A DNA stretch of 6,741 nt from Methylobacter sp. (GCA_023229605.1 JALNYY010000190.1:1-6741); one strand, 5' to 3'; positions 1 to 5,332 are shown, counted from the stretch's first letter. Program-made: numbers and translations. The notes: a model not told the origin generated them from the sequence alone.

Positions 1-1
1 G

Positions 2-118
2 GCCTTTTACAGTAAATCGGATTCGTTGGCGGCCATGGTCGATGAAACCGTCGGCCGGGTTTTGGATATGTTCGAGGTTAATGTCGATGGCTTGTACACG
101 CCTTGGGAAGGGCTGTAG
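2..118 (+). CDS. ubiX: UbiX-like flavin prenyltransferase, C-terminal fragment (partial)
   Basis: Only the last 38 residues and the TAG stop are in the window; the gene begins to the left. The readable end has the pattern AFYSKSDSLAAMVDETVGRV followed by LDMF, which resembles the C-terminal helix of the UbiX/Pad1 flavoprotein family ('PAFY...DMVD..V.R.LD'). These enzymes prenylate FMN to make the prenyl-FMN cofactor used by UbiD decarboxylases, for example in ubiquinone synthesis. The assignment rests on this short tail alone. No flavin- or phosphate-binding part is visible, so a different UbiX-family paralogue cannot be excluded. The gene is convergent with pqqE, with only 22 bp between the two stop codons. 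Confidence 0.6.
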   Translation, partial: AFYSKSDSLAAMVDETVGRVLDMFEVNVDGLYTPWEGL

Positions 119-135
119 AAATTAGCCTTTCCCAA
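103..135 (+). terminator. Hairpin between convergent ubiX-like gene and pqqE
   Basis: TTGGGAAGGGCT (103-114) pairs with AGCCTTTCCCAA (124-135) around a 9-nt loop. In the + transcript the stem is 12 bp with one G-U pair (110/128). In the - transcript that position is an A-C mismatch, so the fold suits the ubiX-like mRNA better. The ubiX-like stop codon (116-118) lies in the loop. No U-tract follows on either strand, so this is not a canonical intrinsic terminator. It may mark a transcript 3' end or protect mRNA from exonucleases. Confidence 0.45.
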
Positions 136-140
136 TCGGT

Positions 141-1292
141 TTAAGACAACAGCCGCGAGTTTTTGCTGTTACGGAAAATCAGGGGTTTTTCATTGTCAGC
201 TAAGGCGCTTGCCTTGGCTGAATCTATCGCTTCCTGAATAACATGGTGATTCGGCGATTTGCTGCACACCGGGTCGGCGGCGTACATATCGCCGCTTAAT
301 AGATAAGCCTGACAGCGGCAGCCGCCGAAATCTTTTTCCTTCTCATCGCAGCTGCTGCACGGCTCTTTCATCCATTCGAAACCACGGAAAAAGTTGAAGG
401 TTTTCGATTCGTTCCAGATTTGCTCAATACTGTAATCTTTGACATTGGGGCAATCCAGTCCCGGCAGTTCACGGGCGGAATGGCAGGGCAGGGCTGTGCC
501 GTCCGGTGCGATGGTCAGGAAGGTCGTACCCCAGCCGTTCATGCAGGCTTTGGGCCGGTCTTCATAAAAATCCGGCACCACATAATAGATTTTCATCTTA
601 CCTTCGACTTTTTCTTTAAAAGCCTGGGCGATTTGTTCGGCCTGTTCAAATTGTTCTTTGGTGGGCAGCAATAAATCGCGGTTGGCATGTGCCCAGCCGT
701 AATACTGGGTGTTCGCCAGTTCCAGGTAATCAGCGCCCAGCTCTTCGGCCATTGCCAGTATTTCCGGCATTTGGTGGATGTTTTCGCGGTGTATGACCAC
801 GCACAACACCATAGGGTAGCCGTGTTTTTTGACCAGATGGGCGACGTTTTTTTTATGCTGGAACGATTCGGTTCCGGCCAGATGGTCGTTCAGTTCCTGG
901 GTGCTGGCCTGGATGCTGACCTGGATATGATCCAGCCCTGCTTCTTTGAGTTGGACGATTTTTTCTTCGGTCAGTCCGTAGCCTGAGGTAATCAGGTTGG
1001 AATAATAGCCTAAGTCTCTGGCGTGTTTGACCAGTTCGGGCAGGTCTTTGCGGGTTAACGGTTCGCCGCCGGAAAAGCCCAGCTGCACGGCGCCCATTTT
1101 GCGGGCTTGCGTGAGTACGCGCTTCCAATCCTCGGTGCTTAGTTCGGATTGATATTTCGCATAATCAATCGGGTTGGCGCAATAAGGGCATTGCAACGGG
1201 CAGGCATAGGTAAGTTCCGCCAGCAGCCAGCGCGGCGGGGTGATGCCTGTCCTGAGCGCGGTCGTAGGATTAGTTTTGTTGGATCCAGCCAT
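141..1292 (-). CDS. pqqE: PqqE, radical SAM/SPASM enzyme of PQQ biosynthesis
   Basis: PqqE uses S-adenosylmethionine to form the C-C bond between the Glu and Tyr side chains of PqqA while PqqD holds the peptide; this is the first committed step of PQQ synthesis, in the cytoplasm. The 383-residue protein is full length for the family. The radical SAM [4Fe-4S] motif is C31-x3-C35-x2-C38, followed by GGEP at 75-78. The C-terminal SPASM region carries C250, C270, C312-x2-C315, C325, C327 and C343 for auxiliary clusters. D321 in KDFGGCRC sits where PqqE has an unusual Asp cluster ligand. The ATG at 1292 lies inside the end of pqqD (23-nt overlap), with AGAGGT about 11 nt upstream, suggesting translational coupling. 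It is the last gene of the pqq operon and ends in a TAA facing the ubiX-like gene. Confidence 0.97.
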   Translation of the reverse strand: MAGSNKTNPTTALRTGITPPRWLLAELTYACPLQCPYCANPIDYAKYQSELSTEDWKRVLTQARKMGAVQLGFSGGEPLTRKDLPELVKHARDLGYYSNLITSGYGLTEEKIVQLKEAGLDHIQVSIQASTQELNDHLAGTESFQHKKNVAHLVKKHGYPMVLCVVIHRENIHQMPEILAMAEELGADYLELANTQYYGWAHANRDLLLPTKEQFEQAEQIAQAFKEKVEGKMKIYYVVPDFYEDRPKACMNGWGTTFLTIAPDGTALPCHSARELPGLDCPNVKDYSIEQIWNESKTFNFFRGFEWMKEPCSSCDEKEKDFGGCRCQAYLLSGDMYAADPVCSKSPNHHVIQEAIDSAKASALADNEKPLIFRNSKNSRLLS

Positions 1293-1542
1293 TTTTTAAA
1301 GCGACCTCTAAGAAAGCGGTAATGTCGTTTGTAAGTCCTGTCGTAGCAAATTTCTGCTCCAGGTCGCTGACGATTTGGGCGAGATTGCGTGTGCCGTCGC
1401 AACATTTCAGAATTTCTGCGGAACTTTGGTTGAGTTCCACCATGCCTTCGGGATAGAGGATAACATCTTTTTGCTGGGCTTCTTCCCATTGCAGGCGGTG
1501 CATCGGAGAAAATTTGATAGTTTGATCTGGGTTAATGCTCAT
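1270..1542 (-). CDS. pqqD: PqqD, PqqA-binding peptide chaperone
   Basis: PqqD is a small RiPP recognition-element protein that binds the precursor PqqA and delivers it to PqqE. The 90-residue product is the usual size and has the family's internal pattern: YPEGMVELN (residues 30-38), then a helical part with AEILKCCDG and a C-terminal helix ending NGWIQQN. The ATG at 1542 fits the conserved N-terminus, although the sequence before it (AAAAAACCCACTAAA) has no evident Shine-Dalgarno. Its start is 15 bp after the stop of the DUF2442 gene, so it may depend on translation from that upstream gene. Its 3' end overlaps pqqE by 23 nt, in keeping with the PqqD-PqqE partnership. Confidence 0.95.
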   Translation of the reverse strand: MSINPDQTIKFSPMHRLQWEEAQQKDVILYPEGMVELNQSSAEILKCCDGTRNLAQIVSDLEQKFATTGLTNDITAFLEVALKNGWIQQN

Positions 1543-1557
1543 TTTAGTGGGTTTTTT

Positions 1558-1803
1558 CTATGCGGCGTGTTTTTTACTGTCAGCCAGTAACATGCTTTCG
1601 ATGCTCAGATGGTAATCTAATTCGGGCCATTCAATGCCGCTGCCCTGACAGATAAATTGATAGTTGGATAGCTGTTTTAACGAGGCTTCTTGCAGTTCCT
1701 TGTACCATGACATAGGCGTTAAAATGACACGCTCATCCTCAAGTTCAACCTGCAAATAACGGTCATCAAAATGAACCGACTTACCTTTGGCTAAAATACT
1801 CAT
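1558..1803 (-). CDS. DUF2442 family small protein, antitoxin-like partner
   Basis: This 81-residue protein of unknown function matches the DUF2442 pattern: an N-terminal beta-rich part (FDDRYLQVELEDERVILTP, residues 12-30), an aromatic site MSWY (31-34), and the typical ending GIEWPELDYHLSIESMLL (56-73). I chose the ATG at 1803 because GAGAGG stands about 8 nt before it. An in-frame ATG at 1824 would add seven residues that are not typical of the family. With this start the gene overlaps the DUF4160 gene by 23 nt. DUF2442 and DUF4160 genes are often found as adjacent pairs and are sometimes listed as putative toxin-antitoxin modules; that role is inference here. It has no known part in PQQ synthesis, yet it lies 15 bp upstream of pqqD in the same operon. 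Confidence 0.85.
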   Translation of the reverse strand: MSILAKGKSVHFDDRYLQVELEDERVILTPMSWYKELQEASLKQLSNYQFICQGSGIEWPELDYHLSIESMLLADSKKHAA

Positions 1804-2014
1804 CCCATTTCCTCTCAAATTCATCTTTATGAATTGTCACAAGTGCGAGCGCTTTGTTTAGATCTTTTGGCTTCATATAATTATGCACTATATGTAGCGA
1901 GGCTAGCTCGATTTTAGCAAAATCGCCGCCTTTCATGACATGAATATGCTTCGGTTCATGCTCGTTCGCATAAAAGAAAAATTTGAATCCATCAATTACC
2001 CGCAAGGTCGGCAT
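1781..2014 (-). CDS. DUF4160 family small protein, putative toxin-like
   Basis: This 77-residue protein belongs to the DUF4160 family. It begins MPTLRVIDGFKFFFYANEHE and continues to the family signature EPKHIHV (residues 20-26), with H23 and H25 as plausible functional residues. A C-terminal helical part ends in KWDEYF. I prefer the ATG at 2014 because family members usually start MPT. An in-frame GTG at 2038 would add eight residues. Neither start has a clear Shine-Dalgarno. The gene lies 75 bp after the pqqC stop, behind a candidate terminator, and overlaps the DUF2442 gene by 23 nt. By my count the stretch 1781-2020 is about 40% G+C, against about 57% in the 2221-2340 part of pqqC, which is compatible with insertion by transfer. 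Biochemical function is unknown. Confidence 0.85.
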   Translation of the reverse strand: MPTLRVIDGFKFFFYANEHEPKHIHVMKGGDFAKIELASLHIVHNYMKPKDLNKALALVTIHKDEFERKWDEYFSQR

Positions 2015-2050
2015 TTGGCTATGAGGATGTATTGTCACTCGACTAGCGAT

Positions 2051-2082
2051 AAAAATAGAGAGTTACTTTGCAGCAACTCTCT
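2051..2082 (-). terminator. Candidate intrinsic terminator after pqqC
   Basis: On the minus strand AGAGAGTT (2082-2075) pairs with AACTCTCT (2064-2057) around a 10-nt loop, and the run ATTTTT follows (2056-2051). It begins 7 nt after the pqqC stop codon. The 8-bp stem has only three G-C pairs, so termination is likely partial. It separates pqqABC from the DUF pair and pqqDE. Confidence 0.6.
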
Positions 2083-2089
2083 TAAGGTT

Positions 2090-2818
2090 TTATTTTTCAA
2101 TATTAAAATAAGGCGGCATTTCGTGAATATAAGCCATATACATCGCGTCCGCCATTGTCCAGAGCACATCCAGCTTGAATTTCAGGATTTCAATCATGCG
2201 ATCTTGCTGTTCGCGGGTTTTATACCAGTCCAGTGTGATGGCTAGGCCGTGTTCGACATCGCGGCGCGCTTCGGTCAGGCGCTTGCGGAAATAGATGTAA
2301 CCTTCTTGTTCCACCCAGGGGTAGTGCTCCGGCCAGTTATCCAGGCGTTGCTGGTGAATCTTGGGAGCGAACAGCTCGGTTAACGAGGAGCTTGCCGCTT
2401 CGTGCCATTCCGCCCTGCGGGCGAAGTTGACATAGGCATCGACCGCAAAGCGTACGCCGGGCAGCACGAGCTTTAATGATGTAATGTCTTCCCGGGTCAG
2501 GCCGACCGCTATACCCAATTGTATCCATGCCTCAATGCCGCCGGGATCGCCGGGGTGTCCGTCATGATCCATAATCCGTTGTATCCATTTGGCGCGGGTT
2601 TCGCGATCCGGGCAATTGGCCAGGATGTTGGCGTCTTTAATCGGAATGCAGACTTGATAATAAAAACGGTTGGCAACCCAGCCCTGCAATTGAGCTTTGG
2701 TGAGTTTACCTTCGTTCATCAATGTATGGTAAGGATGATGAATGTGGTAATGACTTTCCATGCCGCGTAGTTCGGCTTCAAATTGTTCTTTGGTCCAGGC
2801 TTGATTGTCGTTGCTCAT
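2090..2818 (-). CDS. pqqC: PqqC, pyrroloquinoline-quinone synthase
   Basis: PqqC catalyses the last step of PQQ synthesis, ring closure and oxygen-dependent eight-electron oxidation of AHQQ, without a metal cofactor. The 242-residue, mostly helical protein is family length. Active-site residues known from Klebsiella PqqC all appear with a one-residue shift: H25, R51, Q55, H85, H155, Y176, R180 and K215. The ATG at 2818 (MSNDNQ) is chosen because AAGGA stands 6 nt upstream; a longer reading frame back to 2878 would run into pqqB and add non-family residues. The start is 10 bp after the pqqB stop, so the two are cotranscribed. A hairpin with a T-run follows directly after the stop codon. Confidence 0.96.
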   Translation of the reverse strand: MSNDNQAWTKEQFEAELRGMESHYHIHHPYHTLMNEGKLTKAQLQGWVANRFYYQVCIPIKDANILANCPDRETRAKWIQRIMDHDGHPGDPGGIEAWIQLGIAVGLTREDITSLKLVLPGVRFAVDAYVNFARRAEWHEAASSSLTELFAPKIHQQRLDNWPEHYPWVEQEGYIYFRKRLTEARRDVEHGLAITLDWYKTREQQDRMIEILKFKLDVLWTMADAMYMAYIHEMPPYFNIEK

Positions 2819-2828
2819 GATGCATCCT

Positions 2829-3740
2829 TTATAAATCGATTTCCAAACCGTCATAGGAGACTTCAATGCCGGCGGCATCGAGTATTTTACGTTGCTCGGA
2901 ATCTTCGTCTAAAATCGGGTTGGTGTTGTTGATGTGGATCAATATCTTGCGGGCTTTAGCAACTCCGCTTAACACTTCTATCATGCCGCCTTTGCCGGAT
3001 TGAGGCAAATGGCCTATTTCGCGGGCCTTTTTGTGGCTGATATTCTGGGTGCACATTTCATCATCGGTCCAGAAAGTGCCGTCCACCAGTAAGCAATCGA
3101 CGGCTTGCATGGCCGCCATGACATGAGGTTCGATTTCGCCGAGACCGGGGGAGTAAAACACTTTTTTGCCGGTAGAGATTTGTTCGATGATCACGCCGAT
3201 ATTGTCGCCGTCATGCGGGTCATGGCGGTGCGGCGAATAAGGCGGGGCCTTGCTTTTTAAGGCTTGGGTGTAAAAGCGCAAATCATCGATGGCCGGAATG
3301 GTGAAGCTGCTGCCGTCGAAAGGAATCGGGTGGTGGTTGACCGTGCAGTAATCTGCCAGCATGTTAAATAACGGGAAGCCGGTGGTCAGGTCCTGTTTGA
3401 CCATTTCCGTGCAGTATACGTCCAGCGGTTTGCCTTCCCTGAGCATCAGCAAGCCGGTGGTATGGTCAATCTGGCTGTCGATCAGCATAATGGCTTTAAT
3501 GCCGGTATCGCGGACGCCTTCTTTAGGTTGGATGGCCGGGAACGCTTCCAATTGTGCGCGAATGTCGGGGGAGGTGTTAAACAGCAGCCAGTTTTTGTTG
3601 TCGGTGCTCACTGCAATCGATGATTGGGTACGGGCTTTGCCGTTCATTTCCTTGTGCCGCAAGCGGCGGCAGTTATGGCAGTTGCAGTTCCATTGAGGAA
3701 AACCGCCGCCTGCGCCTGAACCGAGAACTCTGATCTTCAT
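2829..3740 (-). CDS. pqqB: PqqB, metallo-beta-lactamase-fold hydroxylase of PQQ biosynthesis
   Basis: PqqB is a metallo-beta-lactamase-fold protein that hydroxylates the cross-linked Glu-Tyr intermediate. The 303-residue product is full length. It opens with the family signature MKIRVLGSGAGGGFPQWNCN and the metal-site cysteines C19-x-C21-x2-C24. SQIDH (89-93) is the PqqB version of the fold's His/Asp motif, and further candidate ligands are H171, H173, H176, D220 and H269. The ATG at 3740 is fixed by this conserved N-terminus, although the leader (CTACATACT) shows no Shine-Dalgarno. The gene is separated from pqqA by a strong terminator, so its expression should depend on read-through or an undetected internal promoter. 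Confidence 0.96.
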   Translation of the reverse strand: MKIRVLGSGAGGGFPQWNCNCHNCRRLRHKEMNGKARTQSSIAVSTDNKNWLLFNTSPDIRAQLEAFPAIQPKEGVRDTGIKAIMLIDSQIDHTTGLLMLREGKPLDVYCTEMVKQDLTTGFPLFNMLADYCTVNHHPIPFDGSSFTIPAIDDLRFYTQALKSKAPPYSPHRHDPHDGDNIGVIIEQISTGKKVFYSPGLGEIEPHVMAAMQAVDCLLVDGTFWTDDEMCTQNISHKKAREIGHLPQSGKGGMIEVLSGVAKARKILIHINNTNPILDEDSEQRKILDAAGIEVSYDGLEIDL

Positions 3741-3800
3741 AGTATGTAGTAACGTAGAGGGAATAGGGGGTAAATGATACGGTAATATAAGGTGTCAGGC

Positions 3801-3833
3801 AAAAAAAAGGGGCTCATCAAGAGCCCCTTTTTT
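3801..3833 (-). terminator. Strong terminator/attenuator between pqqA and pqqB
   Basis: On the minus strand GGGGCTC (3827-3821) and GAGCCCC (3815-3809) form a 7-bp all-paired core with a 5-nt loop. Flanking A and T runs extend the stem to 13 bp, and eight T residues (3808-3801) follow. The A/T flanks make it terminator-like on both strands. It begins 13 nt after the pqqA stop. A stem-loop at this place is known in other pqq operons and explains an abundant short pqqA transcript. Confidence 0.9.
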
Positions 3834-3846
3834 GTTCCAAACCGAA

Positions 3847-3921
3847 TTAACGATTGTAGATGTACATTGTTACTTCAAAACCGAAACGCAGGTCTGTGTA
3901 GCTTGGTGTTTCCCATTTCAT
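3847..3921 (-). CDS. pqqA: PqqA, PQQ precursor peptide (24 aa)
   Basis: PqqA is the ribosomally made peptide from which all PQQ carbon and nitrogen atoms come. The 24-codon frame reads MKWETPSYTDLRFG, then FEVTMYIYNR and TAA. Glu16 and Tyr20 in E-V-T-M-Y have the invariant E-x3-Y spacing of the two residues joined by PqqE. A strong ribosome-binding site GGAGGT lies 5 nt before the ATG, the best in the cluster, matching the need for much precursor. The gene is first in the operon and is followed at once by a strong terminator. No pqqF/pqqG-type protease gene for releasing the cross-linked residues is in the window. Confidence 0.97.
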   Translation of the reverse strand: MKWETPSYTDLRFGFEVTMYIYNR

Positions 3922-3926
3922 TGTGA

Positions 3927-3932
3927 ACCTCC
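3927..3932 (-). promoter_or_regulatory. Strong ribosome-binding site of pqqA
   Basis: GGAGGT on the minus strand ends 5 nt before the pqqA ATG. It contrasts with pqqB and pqqD, which have no recognisable site, and supports much higher translation of the precursor peptide. Confidence 0.85.
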
Positions 3933-3980
3933 AGATGTGTTTAAATTATTATGCTAGCTCGATCAAGTAAGCTGATCTGA

Positions 3981-4009
3981 AGTATACGATGAACTTTTTT
4001 TTTACGCAA
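3981..4009 (-). promoter_or_regulatory. Candidate sigma70-type promoter of pqqA
   Basis: On the minus strand TTGCGT (4009-4004, 4/6 to the -35 consensus) and TATACT (3986-3981, 5/6 to the -10) are separated by exactly 17 bp, including a nine-A tract. Transcription would start near 3974, giving a leader of about 50 nt. GATCA and TGATC (3961-3965 and 3973-3977) form a short inverted repeat at the predicted start. Confidence 0.6.
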
Positions 4010-4028
4010 CTTTTGACATCGCCAAAAG
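4010..4028. repeat. Inverted repeat just upstream of the pqqA -35 box
   Basis: CTTTTG (4010-4015) and CAAAAG (4023-4028) are perfect 6-bp inverted arms with a 7-bp spacer (ACATCGC), adjoining the predicted -35 element at 4004-4009. The position suits an activator or repressor dimer site for the pqq operon. The regulator is unknown. Confidence 0.4.
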
Positions 4029-4030
4029 CC

Positions 4031-4077
4031 GGCAATCCTTGTTTTTTATACGGTTCTTACATTGCCCGGTAGCAATG
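4031..4077. repeat. Cluster of GCAAT/ATTGC inverted motifs
   Basis: GGCAAT (4031-4036), CATTGC (4060-4065) and GCAATG (4072-4077) are three copies of one short motif in alternating orientation. The second and third form a perfect 6-bp inverted repeat around CCGGTA. The first and second pair over GGCAAT/ATTGCC. They lie in the divergent regulatory region between pqqA and the small membrane-protein gene. Possible operator cluster; function unproven. Confidence 0.35.
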
Positions 4078-4226
4078 CCGGAATAAAAAAAATCAATGAT
4101 AACTGGTTCAATTACAAGATATTTAGATAGAACGTGAAAGATGTTTTTTTTGAGCGGAAGAGGGAGTATTATCCAATTTCACCATTAAAAAATAATAATG
4201 CACATATAAAAATATGAGGAGGGATC

Positions 4227-4433
4227 ATGGGTGGAGTTACTGAGTTGTTCGTGGTTATGACGCTTGTCGCGGCGTTTGCGTTTGCACCGTTAGGCTATTT
4301 TATTTACAAGTTTACGGTAAAAAACGGCAAACCATTTGGAGATACCGAACCGCATGGAGACAGCCCATCGGCGGTGAACGATTTTGCCGAGAAAGTGATT
4401 AAATTTGTTCAGGGAAAGCTTGCTAAAAAGTAA
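4227..4433 (+). CDS. Small single-pass membrane protein, function unknown
   Basis: I do not recognise this 68-residue protein. Residues about 5-28 (ELFVVMTLVAAFAFAPLGYF, then IYKF) form one hydrophobic segment. It is followed by a polar linker rich in Gly, Pro, Asp and His (KNGKPFGDTEPHGDSP, 32-47) and a basic amphipathic C-terminal helix (VNDFAEKVIKFVQGKLAKK). This shape suggests a membrane-anchored small protein with a soluble tail, but it lacks a family motif I can name. The start is well supported: GAGGAGGG at 4216-4223 stands just before the ATG. It is transcribed divergently from pqqA and shares its upstream region, so coregulation is possible. It is convergent with the moeB-like gene. 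Confidence 0.75.
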   Translation: MGGVTELFVVMTLVAAFAFAPLGYFIYKFTVKNGKPFGDTEPHGDSPSAVNDFAEKVIKFVQGKLAKK

Positions 4434-4450
4434 GCTTACATTTGTTGATG

Positions 4451-4482
4451 AGCCTCCAGGCGAACCGCATCCTCTGGAGGCT
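4451..4482. terminator. Hairpin between convergent small membrane-protein gene and moeB-like gene
   Basis: AGCCTCCAG (4451-4459) pairs with CTGGAGGCT (4474-4482) in a perfect, GC-rich 9-bp stem with a 14-nt loop. It lies in the 55-bp gap between the converging stop codons and folds equally on both strands. Neither side has a T-run, so it may be a shared 3'-end hairpin rather than a classic intrinsic terminator. Confidence 0.5.
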
Positions 4483-4488
4483 TCTCTA

Positions 4489-5232
4489 TCAGGCGCCGCA
4501 GGTCGGGCAGTTAGGGTTTTTTCGCAGTTTCATCGTATTCCACTCCATCGTTAATCCATCCAGCAGCAATAGCCGGCCGGTTAAAGTTTCCCCGATATTC
4601 ATTATCAGTTTCATCGTTTCCAGTGCCTGAATACTGCCGACTATGCCGGTGACAGGCGCTATGACCCCGTTGGTGGCGCAATTTTGCAACTCTTCGCCGT
4701 CACTATTGTACAGGCAGTTATAGCATGGGCTGTCATTTGTACCCGGCGTAAACACGGTCACCTGACCTTCAAAGCGAATCGCCGCACCTGAAACCAGCGG
4801 CGTTTGCTGTTTGACGCAGACGCGGTTGATCGCAAAGCGCGTGGAAAAGTTATCGCTACAGTCCAAAACCACGTCCGCCAGCATCACTTCGGAATCAAGC
4901 AGCTCACCGTCCAGCCTTTGTTTGACGGCTCTTATTTGTACATCGGGATTTAGCCGATTAAGCGTTTGGCGGGTTGAAATTACCTTATCAGTCCCAATAT
5001 CGGGTGTGTGATGAGTAATTTGCCTTTGCAGATTGGATAAGTCCACCACGTCATTATCGTAAATGGCGATATTGCCTACACCGGCCGCAGCAAGATATAT
5101 GGCAGCGGGGGAGCCGAGTCCTCCTGCGCCGACAATCAGCACACTGGCAGCGAGAAGTTTTTGTTGTCCCTCAATATCAATTTGAGGGAGCATGATCTGA
5201 CGGCTGTAGCGTAGTAGTTGGTTGTCATTCAT
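4489..5232 (-). CDS. moeB: MoeB/ThiF-family adenylyltransferase (E1-like)
   Basis: This family uses ATP to adenylate the C-terminal Gly-Gly of a small sulfur-carrier protein: MoaD for molybdopterin, or ThiS for thiamine thiazole. The 247-residue protein is the length of stand-alone MoeB/ThiF. Visible motifs are RYSRQIMLP (8-16), the nucleotide loop GAGGLGSP (35-42), DNDVVDLSNLQRQ (59-71) with R70, and DCSDN (124-128). The zinc-binding pairs are C170-x2-C173 and C242-x2-C245. C185 in LQNCATNG sits where ThiF has its catalytic cysteine. No rhodanese domain is fused. The ATG at 5232 gives the usual N-terminus but has no clear Shine-Dalgarno. No moa or thi gene is adjacent, so MoeB versus ThiF cannot be settled from context. 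Confidence 0.88.
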   Translation of the reverse strand: MNDNQLLRYSRQIMLPQIDIEGQQKLLAASVLIVGAGGLGSPAAIYLAAAGVGNIAIYDNDVVDLSNLQRQITHHTPDIGTDKVISTRQTLNRLNPDVQIRAVKQRLDGELLDSEVMLADVVLDCSDNFSTRFAINRVCVKQQTPLVSGAAIRFEGQVTVFTPGTNDSPCYNCLYNSDGEELQNCATNGVIAPVTGIVGSIQALETMKLIMNIGETLTGRLLLLDGLTMEWNTMKLRKNPNCPTCGA

Positions 5233-5305
5233 AAGTCATGTTGAGGCTGTATTGTGATAAGGGATGATGCCAAAGAAAGAGGTAGACTGCAAAAACTGAT
5301 TATTG

Positions 5306-5332
5306 TTGGCACTCTGCTCTGGTGAGTGCTAA
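5306..5332 (+). promoter_or_regulatory. CIRCE operator for HrcA, upstream of groES
   Basis: TTGGCACTC (5306-5314), a 9-bp spacer and GAGTGCTAA (5324-5332) match the CIRCE consensus TTAGCACTC-N9-GAGTGCTAA at 17 of 18 arm positions. The single difference is G for A at the third base. CIRCE is the binding site of the heat-shock repressor HrcA, so groESL is probably HrcA-controlled in this organism. Confidence 0.93.

Larger units (their letters stand above)
3922..4226. other. Divergent intergenic regulatory region, pqqA / small membrane protein
   Basis: This gene-free stretch of about 305 bp holds the pqqA ribosome-binding site, leader and promoter on its left side and the inverted motifs at 4010-4028 and 4031-4077 in the middle. 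From 4081 to 4226 it is an A/T-rich leader with homopolymer runs (4084-4092 A, 4144-4150 T). I found no convincing promoter boxes for the rightward gene at 4227, and no RNA gene or longer reading frame. Confidence 0.6.

Noticed and set aside
853..1489. Overlapping minus-strand frames of 91 and 116 codons within pqqE and pqqD
   Set aside because: They are out-of-frame, Arg-rich translations of conserved pqq coding sequence.
2039..2089. Internal promoter for the DUF4160 gene
   Set aside because: The best pair on the minus strand (TTGCTG, 17 bp, TTTATC) matches the -10 consensus at only 3 of 6 positions.
2819..2878. Longer N-terminus for PqqC starting at 2878
   Set aside because: It would overlap the end of pqqB and add 20 residues unlike the family. 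The ATG at 2818 has a good ribosome-binding site.
3741..3800. Internal promoter for pqqB
   Set aside because: CTGACA and TATCAT are present on the minus strand but only 13 bp apart, too close for a sigma70 promoter.
4011..4026. Possible sigma54 promoter upstream of pqqA
   Set aside because: A TGGC and a TTGC occur on the minus strand, but the GG to GC spacing is 14 bp rather than the required 10.
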